The position numbers and the translations under genes are program-made. Positions 1-12,099 of a stretch of DNA of 64,000 nucleotides are shown one piece after another. The notes beneath the pieces are model-generated. The model did not search any database. It was not told the DNA's origin and was given only the letters and a program-made list of their open reading frames with translations. This DNA is from Stictocephala bisonia (Eukaryota; Arthropoda; Insecta; Hemiptera; Membracidae). Within the stretch, counting starts at the first letter, position 1. The number at the start of each line of letters is the position of its first letter. The stretch spans positions 186,001 through 250,000 of the forward strand of contig JAQJVL010000664.1 in the NCBI GenBank assembly GCA_035578905.1, in the 5' to 3' direction.

Positions 1-2155
1 GAAGTAAAAAAAAACAAAAAACTCACGATGAAAATTATGAATGGTAGACCCATATATATTAGGATTTTGTTACACTTTAAGTGTGTCGTAAAGTTAGGGT
101 GTGGTAACTGGGACGGACGTTTCAGGACTGGTAGCTAACGGGACGTATTCAGGTTAAACGATGAGGTTAAGTTATGACGATTGTTTTGCATAAATGTGGA
201 ATATTCATTGGAATTTTTACATAAAAATCCTTAATCTTAAATTTAAGATCATGAAATAATCACTTTTACTTAAAAGTTAAATTTTAGTTTTAAAATTAAA
301 ACATTATTCAGTAGATAGGGGTATTTTTTATCATCCACTAGAATCAGATTTGAACAATTTTATATTATTTATAACGGAAATATATTCAAAATTATCTGCT
401 AATTATATTTTTTAATAAATAATTTGTTGTGATTATGTCAAATGAACAGTACCATATAAAACAGATCTGATTAAAATTTCTATCTAAGATATGAACTTTA
501 ATTATGAATATTGAGTTAATGAAGAAATTGTACGCTAAAATCTGTCCATTGAATTTGTTAAAAATGTATCATATATGTTGTTTCTCCTATTGCAAAATGT
601 CATTGATTTATTCGTTTTGAAAAAATCATTATTTACTTGTTATTGAATTAATACTATATAGACTGTCCAAATCTTTCTTTTTAAAATTAGTTGTTATATT
701 TTTTACAAGAACGTGGTTTGTTATATTATCAACATCATGACTGTGAAAATATAACGGTTACTTTACTTTGTTTATTGAATTTAATATCAAAGCAAATTAT
801 TTATGATTAAATTATAATGATTATTTTTGTGGTTATACAGAACCCTCAAATTTCGATGACTACATAATAATGAAAATAACAATACATTTCAATAATATTA
901 TCTAACAAAACCTTTAAGAGTTCATCGTGTTATTAGCCATTTAAACTTCCCAATAAACAATTAATTTCCGACATATTTAAAACTGGAAGTTGCATTTGTC
1001 ATACACATAAATCATTTCAACAAGATTTGCACAAACAGAGATGTAATTATGTTATGTTAAATGTTTTGTATTCAAAACAAATAGCACCAAATAAGTCACA
1101 ACTACAGGTAGTTAGTTTAGTTAAAATTAGAGTTTAAAAAAGATAGTGATAAAAAGATAGATAAAGAAAATATATAGTATAGATTAAAAAGATAGTGCAA
1201 ATTGAACACGTTGATTAACGTTAGGATTCCATTTCAACTTTCTAATAATTATAATATTACATGGCCTGTGCTGGGCCGATTAGCTATGGGAAGTATATTC
1301 TTTTGCTAGGTACTCTTGTTTAATATATTTTCAATGCAGGTGACAAAAATACAACACCTCATGCATATTAAAATCTTTTCGTAGTAAATACTTACCAACA
1401 GGTCAGATGCAAGGAAAAACGGAAAGGAAATAGTGGAAAATTAAAAAATTAAATTTTAACTTTCAATGTGAGTTGTATTGTAATTGCATGTGTATAGAAT
1501 AATAGGGGAAAATATATGAGGAAGTTGGTTCTTTACGTAACAATATACAGAACGTATAAATTCATTTATTCACCAACTGTAACGTAAGCGATTTATAATT
1601 TGCTCAATTATTGAAAATACTCAAATATTACACATAAAATACCGTGTGGTTATGTATACAATATATACAAAAATATATAGCCTCAACTATTACAACATCT
1701 ATCTCATCCTGACTCAATTTACCAAAATGCAAATATCATCGTAAATTGTTAATAGTTTCTTTAACTTAATTATTAAAAGTGAAATTTTATATAAGATCTT
1801 TTTTAAATATTTATTATTAAAATAATACTGGTACTTATAATATTAAAAAAAGTGTTACTAAATTAAACAATGGTTTAAGTTTAATCAACATTTTTCATAG
1901 AAAACTGAGTTCAGTTATAATAAAAAATTTATAAAATATGAGTCGAAAATAGAGATAAATAAGGTATTGAAAAAACAAGCAGGAACATTTGTACTAAACA
2001 GTTCTCTTGAAATAAAAAACAGAAATTCTAAAAACATTATAAACCCAGCCATACAAAGTGGAACATTCTACGAATGTAGGCGAATGAATAAGTTTGAAGG
2101 CATTGGAACAGAAAGAACTTGAGTCTAGGACAAATAAACTAGATTTACAGTTACT
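1..2155. other. AT-rich intergenic DNA, nothing recognised
   Basis: Strongly AT-rich sequence with frequent stops in all frames. I see no coding segment, tandem array or inverted repeat that I can support before the transposon at 2158. Confidence 0.6.
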
Positions 2156-2157
2156 TA

Positions 2158-2810
2158 TACAGGGTGAGGCAGACCACCCGTGCAGCATGTATAGCAGGAG
2201 AACGGTTTGGTCTTGTGGCCTAAAACAAAATGCTTTCCCCCTATATTGCATATGGGGAGTCCATTAAAAATGTTTTCATCAACCTTTTCGTAAAGAGTGT
2301 TGAAAAACTAGGGTTCATGGGTTCGAATCTCTAAATTATCAAATGCAAACATATGGCAAATAATACATCATTTTAAAGGTCTTGTTGAAAGAAACTCATT
2401 GATGAAAACAAAATTCATTTATCATGACACATTTCAAAATGGCGGCCATTTTTGTGGAAAATATTGACGTTTACGGAATACCCTATAGTTTTCTTACTGT
2501 TTGAGATAGGTTCATTCCGATTTCAATTTCTTACTTGCAAAACAGTCAGCTTCACTCTGATATGCCGCATGACTACTTTTATCATTATTTTGATATTGGC
2601 CCCCTAATACGAATTTTGAAAAATTAAAAATTCCTTAAAGTCAAAATTTTTAAATAGCTACATGCATCATGTTGTATATCATTTTAAAGCGCTTGTTAAG
2701 ACAAACAAATTTTGCATTACACTTTTTTTTGTATCTCCAGTGGTTTTTGATAAATAAGCACAAACGTGTTTTTAATAATAATTTTCCCACCTTTTTACGT
2801 TACTTTGGCC
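2158..2810 (+). repeat. Left terminal inverted repeat of the transposon
   Basis: This is the reverse complement of 4801-5453 at equal length, with two differences noticed: the base after GGTC near 2213 and one in the ATAGCTACATG stretch near 2660. It contains ATGGCGGCC near 2440 and an exact Pol III B-box match (GTTCGAATC) near 2322. Confidence 0.95.
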
Positions 2811-3364
2811 ACTGACATCCAAAACTGAAAGCACTGAGTCAAAATCTAACATTTTAATTGCGTAAATCGAAATAAGGAATTATGTAAGCAAATTTATTTT
2901 TTATTAAGATACTTCAATTTGACAAATACAGGCAAAAAGCGTTTTACATTAAGTACTGTGTTATCATTGCTAATAATACAGATATGGTATTATTACTAAT
3001 CTGGTATTATTACAATCTGGTTTAAAGCTTATTACTAAGATAATCTTGAAGGGAATATGTGGCAAATGGCCTTTTGGTTCCAGATTTGTATGATTCTCTA
3101 AAATTAAGAGACCTTTGTAAAAAACTGAAATCACCATAATTGTAATTTTATCATTTAAAATTGTTTGTTGTATTTTTATACTTTAATATTATAAATAAAT
3201 ATTAATAGTTTTTATACACAGTACCATTACTCGCTTCGCATGGTTAGGTACCTTTCACAATTGGCCTTTACTGTTCAGTACAACCAGTTGATACTTTGCT
3301 CCTGGGTTACTGCAATTATTATTAATCTTATGATTGTTTAATCAGCTGATTATTTTCAGCTGTT

Positions 3365-3370
3365 TATAAA
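3365..3370 (+). promoter_or_regulatory. Possible TATA box of the transposase gene
   Basis: TATAAA lies about 145 bases upstream of the likely ATG at 3511, between CAGCTG repeats. In AT-rich DNA such hexamers are common, so position is the only support. Confidence 0.25.
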
Positions 3371-3510
3371 ATCAGCTGTTCTAGTGCATTATTGTACACT
3401 TCATTTTAGTTACTGAAACAAAACTTATTTTATTTGACAACCACTTTAATTCTCCACTTTATTCCTTATTTTGTTCTTTTATTGTGAATGATAGTTCTGT
3501 ATTTACTGAA

Positions 3511-4575
3511 ATGCCGTACACAAATGAAGAGGCTTTCCAAATGCTAATGGTGTTAGGCGAATGTTTCCAGAATTACTCAGCTGCTGCGAATCTCTACGCA
3601 GAACGTTATCCAGACAGAGAAGTTCAATCACGAATGGCCTTTCAAAGACTTGCTAGTCGTGTGCGTGAAAAAGGACAGGTTCAGCCTGATTTCAATAAAG
3701 GAAAAACCCTAGCTAGGCCTGTAAGAAGTGATACGGCACCAGACATTTTGGCAGCGGTTCAACTCAATCCAACTGACTCGTCCAGAAGAATAGCTCTAGA
3801 TGCGGGTGTGAGTCAAAGGTCAGTGTTGAGAATCTTGAAAGATAACAAAATGCACCCATACAAGATATCATTACACCAAGAACTGCATGGTGATGATAGC
3901 CATCGAAGAATGACTTTTTGTTTGTGGGCTAGGGAAATGTTACAACAACGTGAACATTTTTTTCGTAATGTACTGTGGTGTGACGAAGCAACTTTCCGCA
4001 GCAACGGTGAAGTGAACCGCCATAATATGAGGTACTGGGCCTATGAGAATCCACACTGGATGCGAGAGGTGGATAACCAGAGATACTGGACTTTGAATAC
4101 TTGGTGTGGCATCCTTGGTAGAAAAATTATAGGTCCCTTTTTCTTCAGAGAACACCTAGTTGGAGACACTTATAACAACTTTTTGCTAAATCACCTGCCT
4201 AACCTATTAATAGATATACCCGACGAAGACATAGAACATTTGTGGTTCATGAATGATGGGGCACCACCTCACTACGCCAACAACGTCAGACAAACTCTTG
4301 ATGAACAATATCCTGAAAGATGGATTGGAAGAGGTGGTCCTGTCAACTACCCTCCATGATCTCCTGATTTAACTTGTATGGATTTCTACTTGTGGGGTAG
4401 GCTGAAAGATTTAGTGTACAAAAGACGACCAACAACAATCGAAGATATGATGCAGAGAATCAGACATGGTATAAATTCTATCAGTGGCGAAGAAGTATTG
4501 CGAGCTGTAGATAGCTTCACCTCCAGAATAGAACTATGTATAGAAAATAATGGTTTTCAATTCGAGCACATGTAA
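3511..4575 (+). pseudogene. Tc1/mariner transposase (DUF4817-type N-terminus, DDE/D nuclease), one in-frame TGA
   Basis: Cut-and-paste transposase, 354 codons plus stop. The ATG at 3511 is chosen because MPYTNEEAF is the usual start of this family; an upstream GTG at 3484 is in frame but not a likely eukaryotic start. Residues 1-60 form the N-terminal helix-turn-helix region (ILGEC-like and LYAERYPDR motifs), and about 75-115 a second helix-turn-helix (SQRSVLRILK). The catalytic core has WCDEATF (Asp158), MNDGAPPHY (Asp249) and SPDLTCMDFYLWG (Asp291). The last two Asp are 41 residues apart, counting the stop position, a DD41D spacing. Codon 283 (4357-4359) is TGA where relatives usually have CGA (Arg) in PPRSPDL, so a C-to-T change is likely. 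The frame is otherwise open to TAA at 4573. Translation would stop before the third catalytic Asp, so the product should be inactive. Confidence 0.9.
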
Positions 4576-4674
4576 TTTACAGTAAAGTAAGTTCAGTTGG
4601 ATTGTGGATATTTTTGTACGATACTCTTATTACTTATTAATTTTTTTAAGGTTGCAATTATGTTAAAAGTTGCA

Positions 4675-4680
4675 AATAAA
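4675..4680 (+). promoter_or_regulatory. Poly(A) signal of the transposase transcript
   Basis: AATAAA lies 100 bases after the transposase stop and before the right inverted repeat, a sensible place for 3' end formation. Such hexamers are frequent here. Confidence 0.4.
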
Positions 4681-4800
4681 TACAAGAATTTACAAATGTT
4701 GTAAAAAATACAAATCGTGTATTTTTTAAGAGACATTAAGAGTAAAAATACCAATTTATATTTTTATAAATCTGATCATTTTTTTAAATACAAATTGTAT

Positions 4801-5453
4801 GGCCAAAGTAACGTAAAAAGGTGGGAAAATTATTATTAAAAACACGTTTGTGCTTATTTATCAAAAACCACTGGAGATACAAAAAAAAGTGTAATGCAAA
4901 ATTTGTTTGTCTTAACAAGCGCTTTAAAATGATATACAACATGATGCATGTTGCTATTTAAAAATTTTGACTTTAAGGAATTTTTAATTTTTCAAAATTC
5001 GTATTAGGGGGCCAATATCAAAATAATGATAAAAGTAGTCATGCGGCATATCAGAGTGAAGCTGACTGTTTTGCAAGTAAGAAATTGAAATCGGAATGAA
5101 CCTATCTCAAACAGTAAGAAAACTATAGGGTATTCCGTAAACGTCAATATTTTCCACAAAAATGGCCGCCATTTTGAAATGTGTCATGATAAATGAATTT
5201 TGTTTTCATCAATGAGTTTCTTTCAACAAGACCTTTAAAATGATGTATTATTTGCCATATGTTTGCATTTGATAATTTAGAGATTCGAACCCATGAACCC
5301 TAGTTTTTCAACACTCTTTACGAAAAGGTTGATGAAAACATTTTTAATGGACTCCCCATATGCAATATAGGGGGAAAGCATTTTGTTTTAGGCCACTAGA
5401 CCAAACCGTTCTCCTGCTATACATGCTGCACGGGTGGTCTGCCTCACCCTGTA
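4801..5453 (-). repeat. Right terminal inverted repeat of the transposon
   Basis: Reverse complement of 2158-2810. It carries the same ATGGCGGCC and B-box-like sequence in the opposite orientation. Confidence 0.95.
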
Positions 5454-5455
5454 TA

Positions 5456-6163
5456 TACCAAATTCATGGAATTAAAAATTAAAAACTTCAATACTGACAA
5501 AATTGTAAACAGTACATTCTGCAGAAAATATTACTCTTAAAAATAAAGGATCAGTAGAACGTTCAGAGGAGTCAAAAACAGTAACACGAAAATGTTCAAC
5601 AATTTAAAAAAAGACGTACTTCAAGAGGTGTCTACTTGGTAAAAAAAAAAAAACGTTTATAGAGCAATATAACTATAATCTACATGAAGGAATAACATTT
5701 CAGACATCAAGAAAAATCTAAACTCGAAATTTTGAAGAAAAATATTTGTATAAGGAAAGAGGGCTGCATCTAAAATAATAAAACAACACGAAAAAAACCC
5801 AAATAAGAAAATAGGAAATAAACAAAAATAACATTTATTTATGTACCCCAAAAGGGGTTAATATAAAAATTTCTATATTGAAAATGCATCGGGAAATTTT
5901 AATTTGGTTCTTTTTTAAGGTGACCAAGTGATGTTTAGGAAGGGAAACTGGTTTATCTACTGAGCTTTTGTAGGATATTTTTTGTGCATATTAATTGTGC
6001 AGAAATCGGTTGTCCAGATATAAAGGTTAGTAGTGTATATACATAAATAATCTTTTAAATACATTTACTAGGTAAAAAATCACCAACATCTAATAGTAAA
6101 TAATAAGGATTCATTCACATGTTCAGGTTCTGTCTTTGATAATTAAATTATATGTATCAATAA
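5456..6163. other. AT-rich DNA, nothing recognised
   Basis: There is a 12-base A run at 5642. No coding or repeat structure is supported. Confidence 0.5.
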
Positions 6164-6380
6164 AATCAACGATAATTATAATAAAGTACCCTTTTATTAA
6201 TTTTTTATAAAAATATATGACTAGTTTCGGCTCTTAGGCCATCTTGATTTACTATCTGAAGATGGCCTAAGAGCCGAAACTAGTCATATATTTTTATAAA
6301 AAATGAATAAAAGGGTACTTTATTATATTTATCGTTGATTTTATTAAAATAGTAGCCCTAATGTGAACTAGTTTATGTAT
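6164..6380 (+). repeat. Foldback of Penelope-like element (PLE) ends, family A, copy 1
   Basis: Two arms in inverted orientation (6164-6245 and 6261-6339) meet around GATTTACTATCT. Both contain the CCGAAACTAGTC motif or its complement. The plus-strand copy runs on to about 6380 through GTAGCCCTAATGTGAACTAG, a 3' flank shared with the loci near 18770 and 21895. Assignment to PLE rests on the locus at 18043-18795, where the same 3' end follows a GIY-YIG relic. Confidence 0.7.
6256..6285 (+). ncRNA. Hammerhead-ribozyme-like motif, PLE family A
   Basis: CTGAAGA (6256-6262), then T, a stem II of GGC/GCC around a CTAAGA loop, GAAA (6276-6279), and ACTAGT as a self-complementary stem III ending in C6285, the predicted cleavage position. 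Stem I is weak (about three pairs). One unpaired U sits between CUGANGA and stem II. The inverted copy at 6219-6245 has lost the CTG of its core. Confidence 0.5.
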
Positions 6381-6384
6381 CAAA

Positions 6385-9300
6385 ATTAGCAATATTTTCA
6401 GTAATACAGTTTACTTTGTGGTCTTTTACTAACAAAGTATGTATGATAAGGGGTTAACATTTTTAAGGATAAGTAACGAAGGACGCTAACAAATAAAACT
6501 GTTTTATTGTAAATATTAATATTAAAAAAAATGTTTTGTTGGAAATGGAATATTGCCTGATAAAATTTGACAAATTAAGGTTTTAAATTAGATATATCTT
6601 TGTGAAAAAACATTTTATTGTATTAACTTATTAATTTGTAATATAACTAAGCAAGTATTATGTGCTTTATATTATTATTTGGTTATAAGTGATTAAATAT
6701 TTTTGTATTTATTGATATTAATACTTAATTTTGTTATTTTAAGTAATATTTATAGTAAAAGTTTAGTGAATAAAAAAAATTGTTTCTATCAAGAAATAAA
6801 GTATAATATTTCTAAATTCGTATAAAATAAATTAACCTAACAAAATAAACCTTGTGTATAAATAAAAATGTCCAATAGTATTCGGAAACATTTCATTATG
6901 ATATTTTTGCGTTTAAAATACTTTAAACTGTTTATCAATATGCACGGTTACTTTCAATTAATGAAATTATACTATTTTCTTCAATGAAATAAATAAATAC
7001 GTATATACATGAATAAACCTATTACAAAGAAACGAAAACATTTTAAAGTTTATAATAAGTGAATTATACAGTTATGTTTCTTTTGAGATAACCTACAATG
7101 TATTGGGTATTGTTGTAATTTCCGGATCGTAAAAACAATTGCCAAATATCTTTGTTTTATAATTGCACCATACATAGGTTTCTTAAAGTAAATCGATGCA
7201 GTGAATCATAAAACGATAATTTAGGGATATAATTAGGGATTCAGCTTATGAATACCACGCTCGAGTTGCTGGAAATACCTTATTATATGATTGAATAGAC
7301 GTTCGGTTTAAGTTCGTATAGTGTTTCTTCTCTTAAATGCTTCAATAAACCAAACAGAAAATTAATTACATAAGTACGGTTTATTTACATGATCAAAAAA
7401 CAATTACATTACTTTTTCCATAAGTTATAAAAGCACATGATTTTATCTAACTTTGAAATTATATTTAGTGTAATTCAGGAGATATACTAACTCAAATCAT
7501 TTTTAGTAACTAATTGACAGTTTAAGTTCTCTCAACACTTAAAATAAAATAAGAATATAAATAACCTATTTTATAATAATTGGAATAAAAAGCTACTATA
7601 TTATTTTAAAACTCAAGCCGATTGTCATACCGTGATGAAACGTACTAAAATTGTTTTAACAGTTTCATTGTGTATACAAGATAAGAAGTCTATAAACCAA
7701 ATGAAAGTAAACAATTAACAATATATCATATCTTCTACGTTGTTGAAAAAGTTTGAAGTAAATTTGCAACCAAAAATATTTATAATATGTAATTTAGTAT
7801 AAACAATATTTTTGTATCATTAATTTGTATATGAATAGAGCTCTTCGAAATTATCAATTACAAAATAATAAGAAATAAAAAATACATAATTCGACATATT
7901 TGAAAACCCCAAATATTATTTTGTTCATAATTTACAATAATGTATTTAATAATTTGTATCCTATGTGCTAAAAAATGCATTATTATTATATATAAATAGT
8001 TTAAAACATTAAATTAATTTATTTTAATGTTATTCTACAGGAAATATAACTGGGATATCTTATTTTGTTTTCCCCCTTATTAAGTATAATGCAATTCTAA
8101 TTGCTACACTTTTACCAATATGTATAATTATAAATGGTCCATCAAATATTTACTTCATATATATATATATGTTTCCATAACTACCCGTCTAAAATACTTG
8201 TTTATCAAAGTAATACTCATAAATAACCTATTCTTCTTGAATTTCCATATTACATTTTACAGATTTTACTACCCTTAGAAAGAATGAATATTTTAATTCA
8301 ATAGAAAAAAATAAATAATAGATATGTTTTTTAAACTGGTAAATATTAACACGAATTTCATCTTTTAGTGATGACGTAGGAACATTTTTTGAATTGGTTA
8401 CTCAGGTGAAAGAAATAAAGGAATCCAAAACATAAATGTCATTCTAAACACAATACAGTTATATTTATGTTATGACTAGTTACAAAAAGTAAACGTTGAA
8501 CAATTAATAAAACTAACACTTTTTGAATGATTACAACTGATTTGTAAATTTGCCAGTTTCACAAGAAAAAAAAATAACTGCACCAAAAAATAACTTTTTT
8601 CTCAGCACTTCAAATTACGGTATATGTTCAGTAACTACACCGACTGTTTGTACTGTAATAAAGAAAAGGCTTCTTAATTTTAGGTGCAATATGATAATGT
8701 TATAAATGTAATATTACTATACAATTAAGTGAAATAATATATTGTAACCATTGTAATGAACTGAAATTAGAAATAAATATTTGATGAATACCAGAAACAT
8801 TCATATTTAACGCAGCTGATGTTCTGCAAGACTGATCGTAGTAAATTGAGTGGAAATTTACACCATTCAACTGTTCATTCAAGTACAAAGAGGCAAAATT
8901 TACTGGATTTAATGAATCTTACGCTTTGACATGAGAGGAAAAAAGCCCAACAATGTATATGACAATATAAAAAAAAATAATTAATAATTATAATAGGTTT
9001 ACTTACAAAAAAATCACATTTCAAACGATTGTTATTTACAATAGCCACGGGATATCTTGAGCTGTGGCTTACGTCACTGTATGTGCTAATGGTAGGGGGA
9101 TCTCTACCAATAAACAGCGTTTAGTGAACTACTAGCATTGCTGTAAACATTAAGTCACCACATCCACAATTTACCTTTTTTTATAACACAACTCCTATTC
9201 GAACAATCACTGATATTTTTTATTTATAATCTTGTTACTTGGTATTATAATGTGTTATCATGTTATAATTATAGGTCTTTAATTATATTACTATTATCAT

Positions 9301-9465
9301 TGTCTAGTATTTACATTATTTATTCTCTTTAAAGATTGACAGCTTTTTTAATTAAATTAATATTTAAACTATAACATCTGTGGCTAAGTTATTAAATACG
9401 TAACAACTAATAATATAAACTAAACAAAGCACTTAATATTTGCATTAACACACGCTTTTGGTACA
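6385..9465. other. AT-rich DNA, no gene recognised
   Basis: Very AT-rich with no frame longer than about 65 codons, and none with recognisable domains. An (AT)n run lies near 8158-8170. Confidence 0.5.
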
Positions 9466-9469
9466 AAAA

Positions 9470-9800
9470 GAAGGCAGCGATACTATCCAATCAGCTGATC
9501 AGGAGCGGTAGCCAACATCTGCATGTCAGGCTAGTACAAAGCCACGCATGCGTATGCCGTACCTCTCCCTTCCCTTATACACCAATCATTTGAAAAATAA
9601 CGGTTTCGACGGCTTAAGATATTCCATGCCTTCAGTACACAGCTGAATATAATAAAAGTTAAAACTTTACAAACTTACTATGCGTCAAAACGTTGCTATT
9701 GTTGCGGCTTACTAATATCGTCACGCCATTGATCAAAACATTCCTAACCTCCTCGTAAATCCAGCGTTTGCTGTAGGAATGCCTCGTATTCAAGTCCGGA
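9470..9800. promoter_or_regulatory. CpG-containing, GC-richer patch, possible promoter-like region
   Basis: In contrast to its surroundings this patch holds many CpGs (for example CGCATGCGTATGCCG and GGTTTCGACGGC), two CCAAT-type boxes (near 9487 and 9583) and a CAGCTGATCAGG stretch. No linked coding exon is visible. It could be a regulatory region, an untranslated first exon or an old GC-rich repeat. Confidence 0.25.
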
Positions 9801-11380
9801 GATTTAGAAGATTGACTATGTATATGAATAAGTTATATATTTTCTACAGCAGACAATTATTAAGGGTCTATGACTATCTCACTATCGATCTATTTAAAAA
9901 GACAATTGATAGTATTTAATCAGGTTAGCTTTAAAATGTACCCATGAATAACAAGAAACCTTTATGACTGTTGAGTGTATCTTAGATAGTAAATGTGATC
10001 GTAAAAATCATTCACTAATTCAATTGCATATAAGGTCCAAATAAAATTCACCTAAAGATTAAAAATTAAAAGTACTACTTGGTGTTCTTGAGGTAAATAA
10101 ACATCCCTAACTTGCTCCCATACCTTCAATAGTCAAAAAAAAAATTCACACAGATTGGAACGTTTGTAGGCCTAATGAACCAAGGCCTGGATGAAAATTT
10201 TGCATACAACTAAAATTAATAATACTTCAGTTATATATGCTTTTTAAAACTATTTTTGGAATTTTCTAGTGTTTCCAAACCTATTTTTGTACGTTGAATT
10301 GAAGGGTATTTTCCATAATTGATTATACGGTTACAACGTAAAATGGAAAATGGGGAAAATGCAAAACACTAAATTAAGTCGTTTTTGACATGCTATTAAT
10401 ATGATAATTAATTTCAGATGTCAATTAATGTCTATTTATATGCCTATAGATAAATAAAAGGCCAAAAGTTATTATTCGAAAGCAATTCATTTAATTTATA
10501 AATTTTTCAATTACGTACAAACTCAATTATTTAGGTGGTAAACTCCATCATAACGTTAGTTTTTGAAAGCTATTTATTTTTACGGAAAAATCAACATGTA
10601 TTGCTATTTTTATACGTATTTATTATAAATGCTTATCAATATAATAAAGATTTAAAAAATCAATATTGCATAATATCTATAATTTTAGAGATTCCATTGT
10701 GCTAACACATAACTTGCAAAATTACATTGCTTGCCCTAGTGTATTTTTAAACTTAACCTCACACATACAAAGTTTAAGTTTAAATAATAGTATACACAAC
10801 TGAAATTCTTATTTTAAAATAATAAAAAAAATTATTCCAATTCAATTACAACTTTGCTTAGAAAATCAATAAAAAAATGAAAATATTTGTGGATGAAGTT
10901 TCCAGAGCGCACCAACTCGGAGTACAGGTAGTTAACTGCAATTAAGAATCTAGAAAGTTCCAACTTGTTCAGCTTACAAACTAAGTTAGGCTATTTAAAG
11001 TTCGCATTTTGCTTCGTGCATATCTTACTGGTATTGCGTATTCTGTAGCGGAGCAAATGTAGGGAAAAGGTAGTAGTATGTTGGATTTGAGAAAGAAAAA
11101 AGTCGAGGAGAAATTTTCATTCGATTTCAAGCTAAGTAGAGTGTTTTTACTGTACTTAATTCTATCAACGTTCTACGAAATCTTTGATTTTTTACGGTAA
11201 TAAACTATATCAACTCACTAACACTAAACTAGCTTTAACCACAATCTAATATCTAAAAAAAACTTGAATAAAATATGATGGGTTAGGATTTTTAATATAT
11301 ATTTTTTCTCAATCTGATAATAATAATTCTGAGATAAGTTTTAAACAACTAGTAGAAAAAAAGTATTTCAATATAATTAA
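9800..11380. other. AT-rich DNA, nothing recognised
   Basis: No repeat or coding structure is supported. A short A run lies near 10136. Confidence 0.5.
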
Positions 11381-11381
11381 T

Positions 11382-11443
11382 AATAATGATTTGAAACGTT
11401 AAAAATACATTAAATTATATTTTTAACGTTTCAAATCATTATT
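11382..11443. repeat. Perfect 26-bp inverted repeat (hairpin)
   Basis: Arms 11382-11407 and 11418-11443 are exact reverse complements around a 10-base loop CATTAAATTA. The next outer base no longer pairs. It could be a transcript hairpin, a cruciform or a remnant of a small foldback element. Confidence 0.9.
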
Positions 11444-11589
11444 TTCAATTGGAAAATCACTAATTTGCCTTAGTTTGTGAATATGTTACTTATTTTGTCA
11501 GTGGATTCATTCATTTGATGCTTTCTCAACTTACGTCTTTTATTTTCAATATATGTAATATTTTTAAATGCAATCAATTAACTGTTGGG

Positions 11590-12095
11590 AGATTGGTAAT
11601 GGGAGGAGAGATGGATGGTGGGTAATTCAGGCTTCTATTTAAGGTAGAAATGAAAGCCAGTATATGAGAGGAAGGTGGGTGGGCAACGCTGACTTCTCTT
11701 GAAGGTAAGGAGGGAAACGAAAGTAAAGGTGTGAAGGGAGGGTGGGTGGTCAGTGCAGGTTTATCTTTAAGGTAGGAGGGGGATGAAGGCTAGTGTGTGA
11801 GAAGAGGTTGGGTGGGCAGTGCATGCTTATCTTTAATGTAGGGGGGATTAAGTATAGTCTGAAAGGGGAGGGTGGGTGGCCAGTGCAGGCATATCTTAAA
11901 AGTAGGGAAGGGTTCGAAGGCTAGTTTGTGAATGGAGGGTGATTAGGCAATGCTGACTTATCTTTAAGGTAGGGACAGCGGGAAATTAAGCTTAGTGTAT
12001 GAGGGGAGTGTGGGTGGCTAGTGAAGACATATCTTTAAGGCAGAGGGATGAAGGCTAGTTTGTGAAGGGAGGGTGGGTAGGTAATGAAGCTTCAT
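11590..12095 (+). repeat. Diverged G-rich minisatellite, about 65-bp unit
   Basis: Seven to eight imperfect copies share GGAGGGTGGGTGG, then CAGTGCAGGCTTATCTTTAA, then a G-rich GTAGG block and a GAAGGCTAGTGTGTGA segment. Spacing between GGTGGGTGG landmarks is about 62-68 bases. Copies differ by indels, so the array is old compared with the others here. Confidence 0.85.
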
Positions 12096-12099
12096 AACT

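Larger units (their letters stand above)
2158..5453 (+). mobile_element. Tc1/mariner-superfamily DNA transposon with 653-bp terminal inverted repeats
   Basis: The element starts TACAGGGTGAGGC and ends with the reverse complement GCCTCACCCTGTA. It is flanked on both sides by TA (2156-2157 and 5454-5455), the expected target duplication of this superfamily. The termini are exact reverse complements over 653 bp each (2158-2810 and 4801-5453), and I noticed only two mismatches, so the insertion is young. The interior holds one transposase frame (3511-4575), a possible TATA box and a poly(A) signal. Termini this long are unusual for classic mariners but occur in lineages with a DUF4817-type N-terminus. 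One premature stop suggests this copy is non-autonomous. Confidence 0.95.

Noticed and set aside
3813..4155. Minus-strand ORFs inside the transposase
   Set aside because: Shadows of the plus-strand transposase frame.
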